Positions 36,441 to 46,073 are shown, counted from the first letter of the stretch. The stretch: DNA of 64,000 nt from Mesorhizobium sp. M1C.F.Ca.ET.210.01.1.1 (GCF_004791585.1 NZ_SRUU01000001.1:348501-412500); one strand, 5' to 3'. Notes: generated by a model not told the origin, from the sequence alone. Translations and numbers: made by a program.

Positions 36441-37682
36441 ATGTCCGCAACGATTTCGCCGCTCGCGCCGAAGAAATATCCCAAGATGCCGGTCATCGAG
36501 GGCGTGCGCATCGCCACCGCCGAGGCCGGGATCAAGTACAAGAACCGTACCGACCTGCTCGCCATGGTCTTCGATCCGGGCACGGCCGTCGCCGGCGTCT
36601 TCACCAAGTCGAAATGCCCCTCGGCGCCGGTCGATTACTGCCGCCAGAACCTGCCCGCCGGCAAGGCGCGCGTGCTGGTGGTCAATTCCGGCAATGCCAA
36701 CGCTTTCACCGGCAAGAAGGGCAAGGCTTCGACCGCGCTGACGGGCGAGGCGGCGGCGAAGGCCGCCGGATGTTCCGAGAGCGAGGTGTTCCTGGCCTCG
36801 ACCGGGGTCATCGGCGAGCCGCTCGACACCAACAGATTCAGCCACCTGCTTGCCGGGCTGGTGAAGGATGGCAAGCCGGACCTGTGGACCGAGGCGGCGA
36901 AGGCCATCATGACCACGGACACCTATCCGAAGGTGGCAACCCAGATGGTCAAGCTTGGCGACGCCGACGTGACCATCAACGGCATCGCCAAGGGCGCCGG
37001 CATGATCGCGCCCGACATGGCGACGATGCTCTCCTTCATCGCCACCGATGCGCCGATCGCGGCACCCGTGCTTCAGGATCTGTTGTCGCGCGGCACGGCC
37101 AAAACCTTCAACGCCGTCACCGTCGACAGCGACACCTCGACCAGCGACACGCTGCTCTTCTTCGCGACCGGCAAGGCCGCCTCGCGCGGCGCTCCGGCAA
37201 TCAGCGATCCCAAGGACCCCCGGCTTGGCGCTTTCCGCCGCGCGCTCGGCAAGGTGCTGAAGTCCCTGGCGCTGCAGGTGGTGCGTGACGGCGAGGGCGC
37301 GCGCAAGCAGGTCGAGGTCACCGTCACCGGCGCCAAGTCCGCCCGTTCGGCCAAGCGCATCGCGCTTTCGATCGCCAACTCGCCGCTGGTCAAGACGGCC
37401 GTGGCCGGTGAGGACGCCAATTGGGGCCGCGTCGTGATGGCCGTCGGCAAGGCGGGCGAGCCGGCCGACCGTGACCGGCTGTCGATCTGGTTTGGCGACA
37501 ACCGTCTGGCGCATGAGGGCGAGCGCGATCCGGCCTACTCGGAAGAAGCGACCTCGGCCTACATGAGGCGGGACGACATCCGCATCCGCGCCGACATCGG
37601 CATCGGCCGCGGCAAGGCGACGGTGTGGACCTGCGACCTCACCAAGGAATATGTCGCCATCAATGGCGACTATCGGAGCTGA
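36441..37682 (+). CDS. argJ: Bifunctional glutamate N-acetyltransferase/amino-acid acetyltransferase
   Basis: Recycles acetyl groups in arginine synthesis, 413 residues. The self-cleavage site is in [16 protein letters not shown] (nucleophile threonine of ATML), preceded by GIAKGAGMI; other family regions are [14 protein letters not shown] and [14 protein letters not shown] at 36441 is preferred over 36375. First of three overlapping genes (argJ, GNAT, mutT). Confidence 0.97.
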   Translation: MSATISPLAPKKYPKMPVIEGVRIATAEAGIKYKNRTDLLAMVFDPGTAVAGVFTKSKCPSAPVDYCRQNLPAGKARVLVVNSGNANAFTGKKGKASTALTGEAAAKAAGCSESEVFLASTGVIGEPLDTNRFSHLLAGLVKDGKPDLWTEAAKAIMTTDTYPKVATQMVKLGDADVTINGIAKGAGMIAPDMATMLSFIATDAPIAAPVLQDLLSRGTAKTFNAVTVDSDTSTSDTLLFFATGKAASRGAPAISDPKDPRLGAFRRALGKVLKSLALQVVRDGEGARKQVEVTVTGAKSARSAKRIALSIANSPLVKTAVAGEDANWGRVVMAVGKAGEPADRDRLSIWFGDNRLAHEGERDPAYSEEATSAYMRRDDIRIRADIGIGRGKATVWTCDLTKEYVAINGDYRS

Positions 37683-38461
37683 TGGCGCCAGTGTCGAAGC
37701 ATCCGGCAAGCATGCTCGCGGTCGTGCGCCGTTACGAGGCGGCGGGCTTTCGTGCCTGGCCGGCAGCGGCCGTCCACTATGACGGGACATGGGTGGTGCG
37801 GCTGACGGCCGGCCATCCGGCAAAACGCTTGAACTCGGTCAATCCGCTCGATCCGGGCGACATCCAGCACATCGCCGAACGCATCGCGCGCGCCAGTCGC
37901 CGCTTCGACGCCTATGGCAGGCCGCTGACCTTTCGCATGTCGCCGCTTTCGGGGCAGGTGCTGTCGAAGCATCTCGACGAGGCGGGCTGGAACCGGTTCG
38001 ACGAATCGCTGGTGATGCGGCTGCCGCTCAAGGAAGCGCAACTCGACGCGGCCATGGACCAGATTCCTTTGAAGGACATCAGCCGCTTCATCGGCGCGGC
38101 GATCAAGACGAACGGCTCGGACGTCTCGCTGCGTCCCGGCCTGTCGGAGGTCATCGGCGCCATCCAGCCGGAAGCGGGGCTGTTTGCGCTCGAAGACGGC
38201 AATGAGCCGGTGGCGACGCTGATCTGCGTGCATGACGGTGATCTCGCCGGACTGTTCGAGGTCGCCACCAAAAAGTCGGCGCGCAAGAAGGGCCATGGCC
38301 GCAACCTCATCCTATCGGCGCTGAAGTGGGCGCGGCTGCGCGGCGCGCGCGAAGCCTGGCTGCAGGTCGAGGCCGGCAATGTTGCGGCGCTGTCGCTCTA
38401 CCGGTCGCTCGACTTCGAGGAAGTCTACCGCTACCACTATCGCCGGCCGCCGGGCGCATGA
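37682..38461 (+). CDS. GNAT family N-acetyltransferase
   Basis: Protein of 259 residues. The C-terminal GNAT region (about 185-250) has LICVHDGDLAGLFEVATKKS, KGHGRNLILSALKWARLRGA and NVAALSLYRSLDFEEVYRYH. The N-terminal half is a second, weakly GNAT-like domain. Substrate unknown. Its ATG overlaps the argJ stop (TGATG). Confidence 0.9.
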   Translation: MAPVSKHPASMLAVVRRYEAAGFRAWPAAAVHYDGTWVVRLTAGHPAKRLNSVNPLDPGDIQHIAERIARASRRFDAYGRPLTFRMSPLSGQVLSKHLDEAGWNRFDESLVMRLPLKEAQLDAAMDQIPLKDISRFIGAAIKTNGSDVSLRPGLSEVIGAIQPEAGLFALEDGNEPVATLICVHDGDLAGLFEVATKKSARKKGHGRNLILSALKWARLRGAREAWLQVEAGNVAALSLYRSLDFEEVYRYHYRRPPGA

Positions 38462-38880
38462 GCGGGATCAAGCCAACCGGAAAGCGCCTGCTCCTCGTCG
38501 CGGCCTGCGCGCTGGTCGACGCCGACCGGCGCGTGCTCCTGGCGCAGCGCCCCGAGGGCAAGCAGCTCGCCGGCCTTTGGGAGTTTCCAGGCGGCAAGGT
38601 CGAGCCCGGCGAGACGCCAGAGGAATGCCTGGTCCGCGAGCTGCACGAAGAGCTCGGCATCGAGACCGAGATACCTTGCCTCGCGCCGCTCACCTTCGCC
38701 AGCCACAGCTATGATGATTTCCACCTGCTGATGCCGCTTTATATCTGCCGGCGGTTTCGCGGCATCGCGGAGCCGAAGGAAGGGCAAGGGCTGAAATGGG
38801 TCAGGCCACGGCAGATGCGCGACTACCCGATGCCGCCAGCGGACGCGCCGCTGATCCAGTTCCTCATCGATCTTTTGTAA
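38458..38880 (+). CDS. mutT: 8-oxo-dGTP diphosphatase MutT (Nudix)
   Basis: Sanitises oxidised dGTP. The 140-residue protein has a complete Nudix box: GGKVEPGETPEECLVRELHE then ELGIE. The ATG overlaps the GNAT stop as ATGA. In many rhizobia this trio argJ-GNAT-mutT is kept together. Confidence 0.95.
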   Translation: MSGIKPTGKRLLLVAACALVDADRRVLLAQRPEGKQLAGLWEFPGGKVEPGETPEECLVRELHEELGIETEIPCLAPLTFASHSYDDFHLLMPLYICRRFRGIAEPKEGQGLKWVRPRQMRDYPMPPADAPLIQFLIDLL

Positions 38881-38994
38881 CCATCAACCTGCCGCCTGTT
38901 TTAGGCAGCGTTAATGGAAGATTTATCTCGACATGGAAGACTGAGGCGAAGTCGTCCCGCGCGGCGGCATGCCGATTTTGTTTGGAGCCATTCC

Positions 38995-39312
38995 ATGAGC
39001 CTCGAGAGAGACTGGGACTCGATCCGGCCCGACCGCACGTTCCGCGCCGCCGATGCCGGCATGGGCGTTTTGCGGATCGCCTTGCTTTTCGGGTCGGCCG
39101 CGGTGGCGCTGGCGCTGATCGCGACGCCTCTCCTCGACAGCCAGACGCGCTCGCAGGGCGCGCGTGGCGGTTTGGCCAGCGGGCTCGACATGACAAGCAC
39201 CGGCTCGATCGGCCACCGCAACACCTACACGCTGCGGCGAAGCGTGCTGCAGCCACTGCCGAGTTCCATCTGCGTGATCCGCAATGACGGCAGCCGCTAT
39301 GGGGATTGCTAA
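38995..39312 (+). CDS. Small single-helix membrane protein, unknown function
   Basis: Protein of 105 residues; cytoplasmic start MSLERDWDSIRPDRTFRA, one membrane segment (about 21-43: GVLRIALLFGSAAVALALIA), periplasmic C-terminal part ending in two cysteines. ATG at 38995 follows GGAG. I recognise no family; it precedes the Flp pilin gene. Confidence 0.78.
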   Translation: MSLERDWDSIRPDRTFRAADAGMGVLRIALLFGSAAVALALIATPLLDSQTRSQGARGGLASGLDMTSTGSIGHRNTYTLRRSVLQPLPSSICVIRNDGSRYGDC

Positions 39313-39365
39313 TTGGTTAATAAATTCAGTGAGAAGCGGCCGTTTCACCCGCCGTTAAGCTTTTG

Positions 39366-39385
39366 CCGTTAACCTTTCTTAACGG
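39366..39385. promoter_or_regulatory. Inverted TTAA motif upstream of the Flp pilin gene
   Basis: CCGTTAA-CCTTTC-TTAACGG is a perfect inverted repeat, ending 32 bases before the pilin start. It resembles a CtrA box (TTAA-N7-TTAA) but with a six-base spacer; another GCCGTTAA lies about 15 bases before. Either a CtrA/other regulator site or a small hairpin after the preceding gene. Confidence 0.4.
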
Positions 39386-39417
39386 GTAGGCTCTATGGTT
39401 CCCGACAAGAGGGATCG

Positions 39418-39603
39418 ATGACCATGAAAAACCTGCTGCAGCAATTCATAAGGGATGACTCGGGCGCCACGGCCATCGAATATGGTTTGATCGCCGCCGT
39501 GCTGTCGCTTGCGATCATCGGCGGCGTCGGCAAGGCCGCGGACGCGATCCAATGGCTGTTCTCCGACAACGCAAGCAGACTTGCCAACGCCTTTGCGCAT
39601 TGA
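39418..39603 (+). CDS. Flp family type IVb pilin
   Basis: Pilin of 61 residues for tight-adherence (Tad) pili. The processing motif is in DDSGATAIEYGLIAAVLSLA, with G before the cleaved A and E at +5, followed by a hydrophobic helix. No tad/cpa genes are in the window, so the assembly machine must lie elsewhere. Confidence 0.92.
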   Translation: MTMKNLLQQFIRDDSGATAIEYGLIAAVLSLAIIGGVGKAADAIQWLFSDNASRLANAFAH

Positions 39604-39617
39604 TCGCAACAGCGCGA

Positions 39618-40490
39618 TCAGTGCTCCTTCGGGTTTTCCAGAATCGTCTTCAGCGAGACCTTGGCCGAGCCGGGTCTGAGCGGCTTCTGCTGCGAGGCGT
39701 CGGGCGCCCAGCCGGACATCCACACGATCGAAAAGCTCGCCCGGACGCGGCCGTCCGGGTCTGAAAACCGTTCGGCATAAATCTCGGCGGCACGGGCAAA
39801 CAGCCGCCTGGTGGCCGGTCGCCGGCTGCGGTCGAAAAGCGGGCTGGTCTCGCCCATGGCGCGCAGATCGGCGGCAAGGCCGAACAGCGAATCGTAGCGC
39901 ACCGTGACCGTCTCGACGTCGGCGACCGGCAGCGCCAGGCCGGCACGCTGCAGCAGCGCGCCGGCGTCTCGCACATCGGTGAACGGCAGGACGCGGGGGC
40001 TGGCGCCGCCATGAAGCTCCGTCTCGGCGGCAAGCAGGCTTTCGCGCATCTCCGCAAGCGTGCCGGCGCCGGCCAGCGCGCCGAGGAACAGACCGTCGGG
40101 CCTCAGCGCGCGACGGATCTGCGCCAGCACGCCCGGAATGTCGTTCATCGCCTGCAGCGACAGCAGCGAGACGATGAGATCAAGGCTTTCGGCTTCGAAC
40201 GGCACGGTTTCGGCCGGAGCGACGACGCCAGCTTCACCGGCAAGGAAGGCATCATCCATCTCCACGCGGAAAATGTCGGCCACCTTGCCGCTACCGGCGA
40301 GCACTTGGGCTGCCGCCGGTGTCTGGCAAAACAGCGCTGCCGCCTTGCCGAACCTGCGCTCGACCGCGGCCAGCCGGTCGGCAAGGTCCTCCGCTGCCCG
40401 CCGCATCAGGAAATCGGCGCCGTCGACCGGGTGCGCGAGCGCCCGGCGCTTGTGCGCAAGCCAGAGCTCCGTGTCGATCAAGGGCTGCAA
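39618..40490 (-). CDS. SAM-dependent methyltransferase (BioC/NDUFAF5-like)
   Basis: Protein of 290 residues similar to the NDUFAF5/BioC group: LWLAHKRRALAHPVDGADFL, then a weak SAM-binding core and SLDLIVSLLSLQAMNDIPGV, RRALRPDGLFLGALAG and RVLPFTDVRDAGALLQRAG. Mitochondrial NDUFAF5 modifies a subunit of complex I; the bacterial role is not settled. Divergent from comF. Confidence 0.85.
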   Translation of the reverse strand: MQPLIDTELWLAHKRRALAHPVDGADFLMRRAAEDLADRLAAVERRFGKAAALFCQTPAAAQVLAGSGKVADIFRVEMDDAFLAGEAGVVAPAETVPFEAESLDLIVSLLSLQAMNDIPGVLAQIRRALRPDGLFLGALAGAGTLAEMRESLLAAETELHGGASPRVLPFTDVRDAGALLQRAGLALPVADVETVTVRYDSLFGLAADLRAMGETSPLFDRSRRPATRRLFARAAEIYAERFSDPDGRVRASFSIVWMSGWAPDASQQKPLRPGSAKVSLKTILENPKEH

Positions 40491-40554
40491 TGGACTATTC
40501 CTGTTGTCCGCTCATGCCGGACCGGTGTTATGGTGGCGCGGGGGTTTCCATCAC

Positions 40555-41355
40555 GTGGCCGATCCGCTGCACAAGATCAAGACCATCGCGGTCAGGGACA
40601 TGGCGCGTCAGGCGCTCGGCTGGCCGGCGCGCCTTTTGTTTCCACCGGTTTGTGCCGGCTGCCGCCGTCACGTCTCGCAGCCCGGCGTGCTGTGCGGCGC
40701 CTGCTGGCCGAAGCTTCGGCTGCTGGAGAAGCCCTGGTGCCCGGTCATGGGCACGCCCTTCACCCACGACATGGGCGAGGGTTTTCTCTCAGCCGAGGCG
40801 ATCGCCGATCCTCCGCCCTTCGAGCGGGCGCGGGCAGCTGTCGTCTATTCCGGGGTCGCGCGCCAGATGGTGCAAGGGCTGAAATACCAGGATCGCACGG
40901 ATCTCGCGCCCTGGATGGCGCGCTGGATGACGCGCGCCGGCGCGGAGCTGATCGCCGAAGCCGACGTGGTGGTGCCCGTGCCGCTGCACTGGCGGCGCTT
41001 CCTGCGCAGGCAATTCAACCAGTCGGCGGAGCTGGCGCGGTCGGTATCGAAGCTGAGCGGTCTGCCTTTCTCGCCGGCGGCGGTGCGGCGCGTCAAGCTC
41101 ACCCGCCAGCAGGTCGGGCTGGAGCGGCACGAGCGCGAGGAGAATGTGCGCGCCGCTTTCCGCGTCCCGCCTGAGGCCGAGATCGAGATCGCCGGCCGCA
41201 GGGTGCTCGTCGTCGATGACGTCTTCACCACCGGCGCCACCGTGCGTGCGGTGGCCAAGGCGCTGAAGAAGGGCGGCGCCGGGGCGGTCGACGTGCTGAC
41301 CTTCGCCCGGGTCTTGCCGGGGGACTTTCGGGCCGATGAGTCCGCGACTATATAG
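40555..41355 (+). CDS. comF: ComF family protein (phosphoribosyltransferase)
   Basis: Protein of 266 residues. N-terminal zinc-ribbon (CAGCRRH, CGACW) and C-terminal phosphoribosyltransferase with VVDDVFTTGATVRAVAKALK; PVPLHWRRFLRRQFNQSAEL is typical of ComF. Linked to DNA uptake or use in other bacteria. Starts at GTG 40555 with GGGGG upstream. Confidence 0.92.
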   Translation: MADPLHKIKTIAVRDMARQALGWPARLLFPPVCAGCRRHVSQPGVLCGACWPKLRLLEKPWCPVMGTPFTHDMGEGFLSAEAIADPPPFERARAAVVYSGVARQMVQGLKYQDRTDLAPWMARWMTRAGAELIAEADVVVPVPLHWRRFLRRQFNQSAELARSVSKLSGLPFSPAAVRRVKLTRQQVGLERHEREENVRAAFRVPPEAEIEIAGRRVLVVDDVFTTGATVRAVAKALKKGGAGAVDVLTFARVLPGDFRADESATI

Positions 41356-41432
41356 AAACGTAAGTGTTGTTTTTGGTGCAGGTCGCTTTCACACAACCAG
41401 TGGGCGACGTGCACAAGCTGGATTACAGACCT

Positions 41433-41702
41433 ATGGTCGATGTGACGATCTACACCCGGATGATGTGCGGCTACTGCACGGCCGCCAAGCGGCTCCTCGA
41501 GCGCAAGGGTGTGACCTATACTGAGCATGACGCGTCGTTCTCGCCGGAGCTGCGCCAGGAAATGATTTCCCGGGCGCATGGGCGAACCACCTTTCCGCAG
41601 ATATTCATCGGCGACACGCATGTCGGCGGCTGCGACGACCTCCATGAATTGGAGTCGCAGGGCCGGCTGGACGTGCTGCTTGCCAACGGCGCGAGGGCTT
41701 GA
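41433..41702 (+). CDS. grxC: Glutaredoxin 3
   Basis: Thiol oxidoreductase of 89 residues. Active site is CGYC (MVDVTIYTRMMCGYCTAAKR); GSH-binding features TFPQIFIGDTHVGGCDDLHE are present. Second cysteine of the active site is intact, so a dithiol type. ATG at 41433. Followed two bases later by the nitrilase gene. Confidence 0.95.
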   Translation: MVDVTIYTRMMCGYCTAAKRLLERKGVTYTEHDASFSPELRQEMISRAHGRTTFPQIFIGDTHVGGCDDLHELESQGRLDVLLANGARA

Positions 41703-41704
41703 TC

Positions 41705-42571
41705 ATGGGCGTTTTCAAGGCGGCTGCGGTGCAGATGCGTTCGGGGACCAGCCCGGAGCGCAACGCTGCCGACATGGAAAGGCTGGTGCGCGAGGCGGCA
41801 CACCGGGGCGCCACCTATGTCCAGACGCCGGAGATGACCGGCGCGCTCGTGCGCGACAAGGAAGCGGGCGCCGCCGCCTTCACCACCGAGGACAAGGACA
41901 TTGTCGTTTCGACAGCCGGCAAGTTGGCGAAGGAGCTTGGCATCTACGTCCATGTCGGCTCGACAGCCATCCGTCGCGCCGACGGCAAGCTGGCCAACCG
42001 CGCGTTCCTGTTTGCGCCTGACGGCGCCTCGATAGCCAGCTACGACAAGATCCATATGTTCGACGTCGATCTCGACAATGGCGAAAGCTGGCGCGAATCC
42101 GCCGCCTACGAACCGGGCACCGAGGCCGTGGTCACCGCAATCGGCGGCACAAAACTGGGCTTTGCCATCTGCTACGACCTGCGCTTCCCACAATTGTTCC
42201 GCGCCGAGGCGCTGGCAGGGGCAGAGGTGCTTTCGGTGCCTGCCGCCTTCACCCGGCAGACCGGCGAGGCGCACTGGCATGTGCTACTCCGGTCGCGCGC
42301 GATCGAGAACGGCGCCTATGTCATCGCCGCCGCGCAAGGCGGCGTGCATGAGGATGGCCGCGAGACCTATGGCCACTCGCTGATCGTCGATCCGTGGGGG
42401 CGTGTCGTCGCCGAGGCCGCGCATGCCGAGCCGGGCGTGATCGTCGCCGAGATCGATCCGGCGCAGTCTTCAGCGGCGCGCCGCAAGGTCCCCAATCTGA
42501 AGAACGCGCGGGACTTCACCGTCAATGCCGGCGAGGGCGAGGCGCCGCGCCTCAGGGGTGCAGCCTCGTGA
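41705..42571 (+). CDS. Carbon-nitrogen hydrolase family protein (Nit1-like)
   Basis: Amidase of 288 residues. Catalytic triad: Glu43 in YVQTPEM, Lys in SYDKIHMFDVDL, Cys in FAICYDLRFPQLFRAEALAG. This resembles Nit1, which repairs deaminated glutathione, and the neighbouring glutaredoxin fits that. ATG at 41705 two bases after the grxC stop. Overlaps the next gene. Confidence 0.92.
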   Translation: MGVFKAAAVQMRSGTSPERNAADMERLVREAAHRGATYVQTPEMTGALVRDKEAGAAAFTTEDKDIVVSTAGKLAKELGIYVHVGSTAIRRADGKLANRAFLFAPDGASIASYDKIHMFDVDLDNGESWRESAAYEPGTEAVVTAIGGTKLGFAICYDLRFPQLFRAEALAGAEVLSVPAAFTRQTGEAHWHVLLRSRAIENGAYVIAAAQGGVHEDGRETYGHSLIVDPWGRVVAEAAHAEPGVIVAEIDPAQSSAARRKVPNLKNARDFTVNAGEGEAPRLRGAAS

Positions 42572-42993
42572 TCCGTTTTTCGCTTATCTGTGAGCGCGAG
42601 CACGAATTCGAAGGCTGGTTTCGCAGCAATAGCGATTTCGACAAGCAGAAGAAGCGCGGTTTCGTCGACTGCCCGACCTGCGGCTCGCGCAAGATAGAAA
42701 AGGCGCTGATGGCGCCGGCCGTCTCGACCTCGCGCAACCAGGAAAAGGTAGCGCTTGCCATGGGCGAGGCGCAAAAGCAGGCGCTGGCGCAGCTCAAGGC
42801 GCTCGCCGACAAGGTGCGCGAGAACGCCGATTATGTCGGCGACAAGTTCGCCGAGGAAGCGCGCAAGATCCACTTCGGCGAGACCGATCCGCGCGGCATC
42901 TATGGCGAGGCGACGCCCGAGGAGGCCAAGGGTCTCGCCGAGGACGGCGTCGAATTCATGCCGATCCCGAGCTTTCCGGAGGATCGGAACTGA
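42568..42993 (+). CDS. DUF1178 family protein
   Basis: Protein of 141 residues with N-terminal zinc-ribbon-like cysteines (LICEREHEFEGWFRS, DCPTCGSRKIEKAL) and a helical C-terminal part (KFAEEARKIHFGETDPRGIY). Conserved in alphaproteobacteria next to nitrilase and grxC; function unknown. GTG start overlaps the nitrilase stop. Confidence 0.9.
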   Translation: MIRFSLICEREHEFEGWFRSNSDFDKQKKRGFVDCPTCGSRKIEKALMAPAVSTSRNQEKVALAMGEAQKQALAQLKALADKVRENADYVGDKFAEEARKIHFGETDPRGIYGEATPEEAKGLAEDGVEFMPIPSFPEDRN

Positions 42994-43000
42994 ACCGCGG

Positions 43001-43486
43001 TTAGCCCAGGCTTCCGATCAACTTTTCCAGCAATTTTGCCAGCGTTTCCCGCTCCTCGCGCGTCAACCCTGCGAGGATTTCGTGCTCGTTGGCGACGTGG
43101 GCGGCAAGCGCTTCGTCGACGAGCGCGAGGCCCTTTTCCGTCAGTTGCACCACAACGCCTCGCCGGTCGCTCGGGTGCGGGGCGCGCCGGATCAGGCCGG
43201 CCTTTTCCAGGCGGTCGAGCCGGGCGGTCATGGCGCCGGAGGTGACCATCGTCGCTTCATAGAGATCGGTTGGCGTCAGCGCGTATGGCTTGCCGGAGCG
43301 GCGCAGCGTCGCCAGCACGTCGAATTCACCATGCTGCAGGCCGAAGCGGGCGAAGACCGGGGCCAGGCGATCGCGCGCGATTAGCGAGGAGGCTTCATTC
43401 AGCCGGCCGATCACTCCCATCGGCGACACGTCGAGATCCGGCCGCTCTTTCCGCCACTGTTCGATGGCCTTGCCTGCGCGATCCAT
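43001..43486 (-). CDS. MarR family transcriptional regulator
   Basis: Winged-helix repressor of about 161 residues. DNA-binding region: FDVLATLRRSGKPYALTPTD, MVTSGAMTARLDRLEKAGLI, PHPSDRRGVVVQLTEKG. Starts at 43498 and 43516 are also in frame, but 43516 lies inside an operator palindrome, and 43486 has GGTGA upstream. It is divergent from an EamA exporter with two palindromes between them, so it probably represses both. Confidence 0.92.
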   Translation of the reverse strand: MDRAGKAIEQWRKERPDLDVSPMGVIGRLNEASSLIARDRLAPVFARFGLQHGEFDVLATLRRSGKPYALTPTDLYEATMVTSGAMTARLDRLEKAGLIRRAPHPSDRRGVVVQLTEKGLALVDEALAAHVANEHEILAGLTREERETLAKLLEKLIGSLG

Positions 43487-43504
43487 GTGTTTCACCATAA
43501 AGTA

Positions 43505-43546
43505 TCTTGACATCAAGAATCTTTACGTTATCTTACCTCAAGATAA
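43505..43546. promoter_or_regulatory. Two MarR-type operators between marR and eamA
   Basis: Palindrome 1 is TCTTGACATCAAGA (43505-43518), perfect arms TCTTGA/TCAAGA. Palindrome 2 is TTATCTTACCTCAAGATAA (43528-43546), perfect arms TTATCTT/AAGATAA. Both share the TATCTTGA/TCAAGATA pattern seen in MarR regulons, and lie in the shared promoter region. Confidence 0.75.
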
Positions 43547-43592
43547 GCTAACGGCCAAGCGCCGATAGCCGATAGAAGCATGGAACCATCCG

Positions 43593-44507
43593 ATGAAAGT
43601 TGTCTGGGATTCGGCATTCGGCCTTCTGATCGTCACCGGCGGATTGCTCGGCATGACGCTGCCCTTCGGCAAGCTTGCGACCGGCGCCGGCGTGCCGGCC
43701 ATGGTCTGGGCTTTCGTCATCTCGCTTGGCGCGGGCGGCGTGTTGCTGATCGCGCTTCTGCTGCTTGGCCAGCGCATCCGGCTGACGGCGCACAAGCTGC
43801 GCTATTTCTTCGTCACCGCGGCGGTATCCTATGCGTTTCCCAATCTCTTGATGTTCTCGGCCATTCCGCATCTCGGCGCGGGATATACGGGCATCATGTT
43901 CACGCTGTCGCCGGTCATCACGCTGGTGTTCTCGATCCTGCTCGGCGTGCGGCGTCCCAACCTGCTCGGCGTCGTCGGCATTGCCGTCGGTTTTGTCGGC
44001 GCCGCGATGGTCGCGCTCACGCGCGGCGAGGCCGGCCAGCCGGCCGATTATTTCTGGGTGGCGATCGGGCTGCTGATCCCGGTCAGCCTCGCCGCCGGCA
44101 ACATCTACCGCACCGTCGACTGGCCAAAGGAAACAGGCCCGATCGAGCTCGCAGTCGGCAGCCATCTGGCGTCGGCGACCTTGCTTCTCCTCGGCATCCT
44201 GACGCTTTTCGGCTGGCGAGCCTTTGCTCCGCTCAGCGGCGTGCCGCTGGTGGTCGCGGGCCAGGTCGCCTCGGCTTCGGCAATGTTTGCCTTCTTCTTC
44301 CGACTGCAGGCGGTCGGCGGCCCGGTCTATCTCAGCCAGATCGGCTATGTGGCGGCGGCCGTCGGGCTCTTCGCCGGCACGATCTTCCTCGGCGAGCACT
44401 ATCAGCTGCTGACCTGGCTGGGCGCCGCCATCATCACCGCCGGTGTGTTCATCACCACCAAGGCTCAGAGCCAGCCACGCGCGAGGCTGCAGACGCAAGC
44501 AGCATGA
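43593..44507 (+). CDS. EamA/DMT family exporter
   Basis: Ten-helix transporter of 304 residues: FGLLIVTGGLLGMTLPFGKL and AIPHLGAGYTGIMFTLSPVI in the first EamA repeat, LSQIGYVAAAVGLFAGTIFL in the second. Divergent from marR with two operators between, so likely induced by the MarR ligand. Substrate unknown. Confidence 0.92.
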   Translation: MKVVWDSAFGLLIVTGGLLGMTLPFGKLATGAGVPAMVWAFVISLGAGGVLLIALLLLGQRIRLTAHKLRYFFVTAAVSYAFPNLLMFSAIPHLGAGYTGIMFTLSPVITLVFSILLGVRRPNLLGVVGIAVGFVGAAMVALTRGEAGQPADYFWVAIGLLIPVSLAAGNIYRTVDWPKETGPIELAVGSHLASATLLLLGILTLFGWRAFAPLSGVPLVVAGQVASASAMFAFFFRLQAVGGPVYLSQIGYVAAAVGLFAGTIFLGEHYQLLTWLGAAIITAGVFITTKAQSQPRARLQTQAA

Positions 44508-44531
44508 GGACGAACGCGGCGGCGCGGCCAG

Positions 44532-45281
44532 TCAGACCGAAGCCTTCTCGGCCAGCACCATGTAGTTGACGTCCATGTCCTTGGACTTCTGCCAGCGGTC
44601 GGCCAGCGGATGGTAGATCACGCCGGTGCGGTCGATGATCTTGAGGCCCGCCGCGCCAAGCGCCTTTGCCAGTTCCTCAGGCCGCACCAGCTTGCCAAAC
44701 TGATGCGTGCCGCGCGGCAGCCAGCGCAGCACATATTCGGCGCCGATGATGGCAAGGCCGAGCGCCTTCAGCGTGCGGTTGATGGTGGCCACGAACATGA
44801 TGCCGCCAGGCCGGACCATCTCGCTGCACTTGGCGACGAACAGATCGACATCGGCGACATGCTCGACCACCTCCATATTGAGGATGACGTCGAAGGTCTC
44901 ACCGGCGTCGGCCAGCGCCTCGGCCGTTGTGGCGCGATAGTCGATGCTGACGCCGGCCTCCGCTGCGTGCAGCCTGGCGACCTCGATGTTGGTGGCCGAG
45001 GCGTCGGCGCCGACCACCTCGGCGCCAAGCCGCGCCATCGGTTCGCACAAAAGCCCGCCGCCGCAGCCGATGTCGAGGAAGCGCAAACCCTCGAAGGGCC
45101 TGGCCGCGCGCGGATCGCGGCCGAAGCGGCTTGCCACCTGGTCGCGGATATAGGCAAGCCGCACCGGGTTGAACTTGTGCAGCGGCCGGAACTTGCCGTT
45201 CGGGTTCCACCATTCGGCGGCAAGGGCGGAAAAGCGCTCGACTTCTCCGGCATCTATGGTCGATCGGCGGGGCTCTGGCAT
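44532..45281 (-). CDS. ubiG: Bifunctional 2-polyprenyl-6-hydroxyphenol methylase/3-demethylubiquinol O-methyltransferase
   Basis: Two O-methylations in ubiquinone synthesis, 249 residues. SAM motif [20 protein letters not shown]; post-motif [35 protein letters not shown]-terminal [20 protein letters not shown] is diagnostic of UbiG. ATG at 45281; the frame open to 45557 is not coding. Divergent from the glycolipid-binding gene. Confidence 0.97.
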   Translation of the reverse strand: MPEPRRSTIDAGEVERFSALAAEWWNPNGKFRPLHKFNPVRLAYIRDQVASRFGRDPRAARPFEGLRFLDIGCGGGLLCEPMARLGAEVVGADASATNIEVARLHAAEAGVSIDYRATTAEALADAGETFDVILNMEVVEHVADVDLFVAKCSEMVRPGGIMFVATINRTLKALGLAIIGAEYVLRWLPRGTHQFGKLVRPEELAKALGAAGLKIIDRTGVIYHPLADRWQKSKDMDVNYMVLAEKASV

Positions 45282-45506
45282 GAAGCGGGTCTCCTCGAAA
45301 CCTGGGAAGTCGGGGAACGTTAGGAAGTCGGGTCCCCGGTGGAGAAAGTCAAGGCAGGTTTTTTCCATCGCCGGCAGGAAGGAGGCCGGACAGCCAAGCT
45401 TTTCCCGAACCGTCCGCTGTTTGTCAGCACGTGGCGGCTTGATAGCTCCAGCGATGAAACAGAACCGCCTTGCGAGCGAAGGAAAGACATCAACCGGAGC
45501 ATGACA

Positions 45507-46067
45507 ATGCCAACCATAGCCTCGATCCTCTGGCGCCGGCTTGACCAGGAAGGGCATGATTCATGTTCGCTTTCCAGGGCGGGGGACGGCTGGAGCCTGA
45601 AGGGACAGGCGGCGTTCCTGCAGGAAGGCGCGCCGTGCGGCCTCTCCTATGAGATCGACTGCGATGCCGGATGGCTGGCCCGTACCGCGCGCGTGGCGGG
45701 GCTTTTCGGCGGCGACACGCTGGATTATCGTTTCGAGTGGCTTGACGGCGGCTGGGCGCTCAACGGCAAGAAGCAGACACATGTGGCCGGCCTTGTCGAC
45801 CTCGACCTTGGTTTCACACCCGCCACGAACCTTCTGCCGATCCGGCGCCTCGGCCTCAGGCCTGGCATTGCGACGCCTGCTCCCGCGGCCTATCTGGCCT
45901 TTCCCGAGCTGAAGCTTGAGCGTCTCGACCAGACCTACCGCCGCCTCGACGACACCCGCTATGCCTATGCCGCGCCAGCATTCGGTTACGACGAGGTGCT
46001 TGAGGTCGCGCCGTCCGGCTTCGTTGTCGACTATCCAGGTCTTTGGACGACCATCGCGCTGCGCTGA
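45507..46067 (+). CDS. Putative glycolipid-binding domain protein (DUF1089)
   Basis: Protein of 186 residues: [60 protein letters not shown] and [15 protein letters not shown] end, typical of the DUF1089 glycolipid-binding family. ATG at 45507 with GGAG seven bases upstream. Confidence 0.88.
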   Translation: MPTIASILWRRLDQEGHDSCSLSRAGDGWSLKGQAAFLQEGAPCGLSYEIDCDAGWLARTARVAGLFGGDTLDYRFEWLDGGWALNGKKQTHVAGLVDLDLGFTPATNLLPIRRLGLRPGIATPAPAAYLAFPELKLERLDQTYRRLDDTRYAYAAPAFGYDEVLEVAPSGFVVDYPGLWTTIALR

Positions 46068-46073
46068 AACCGC

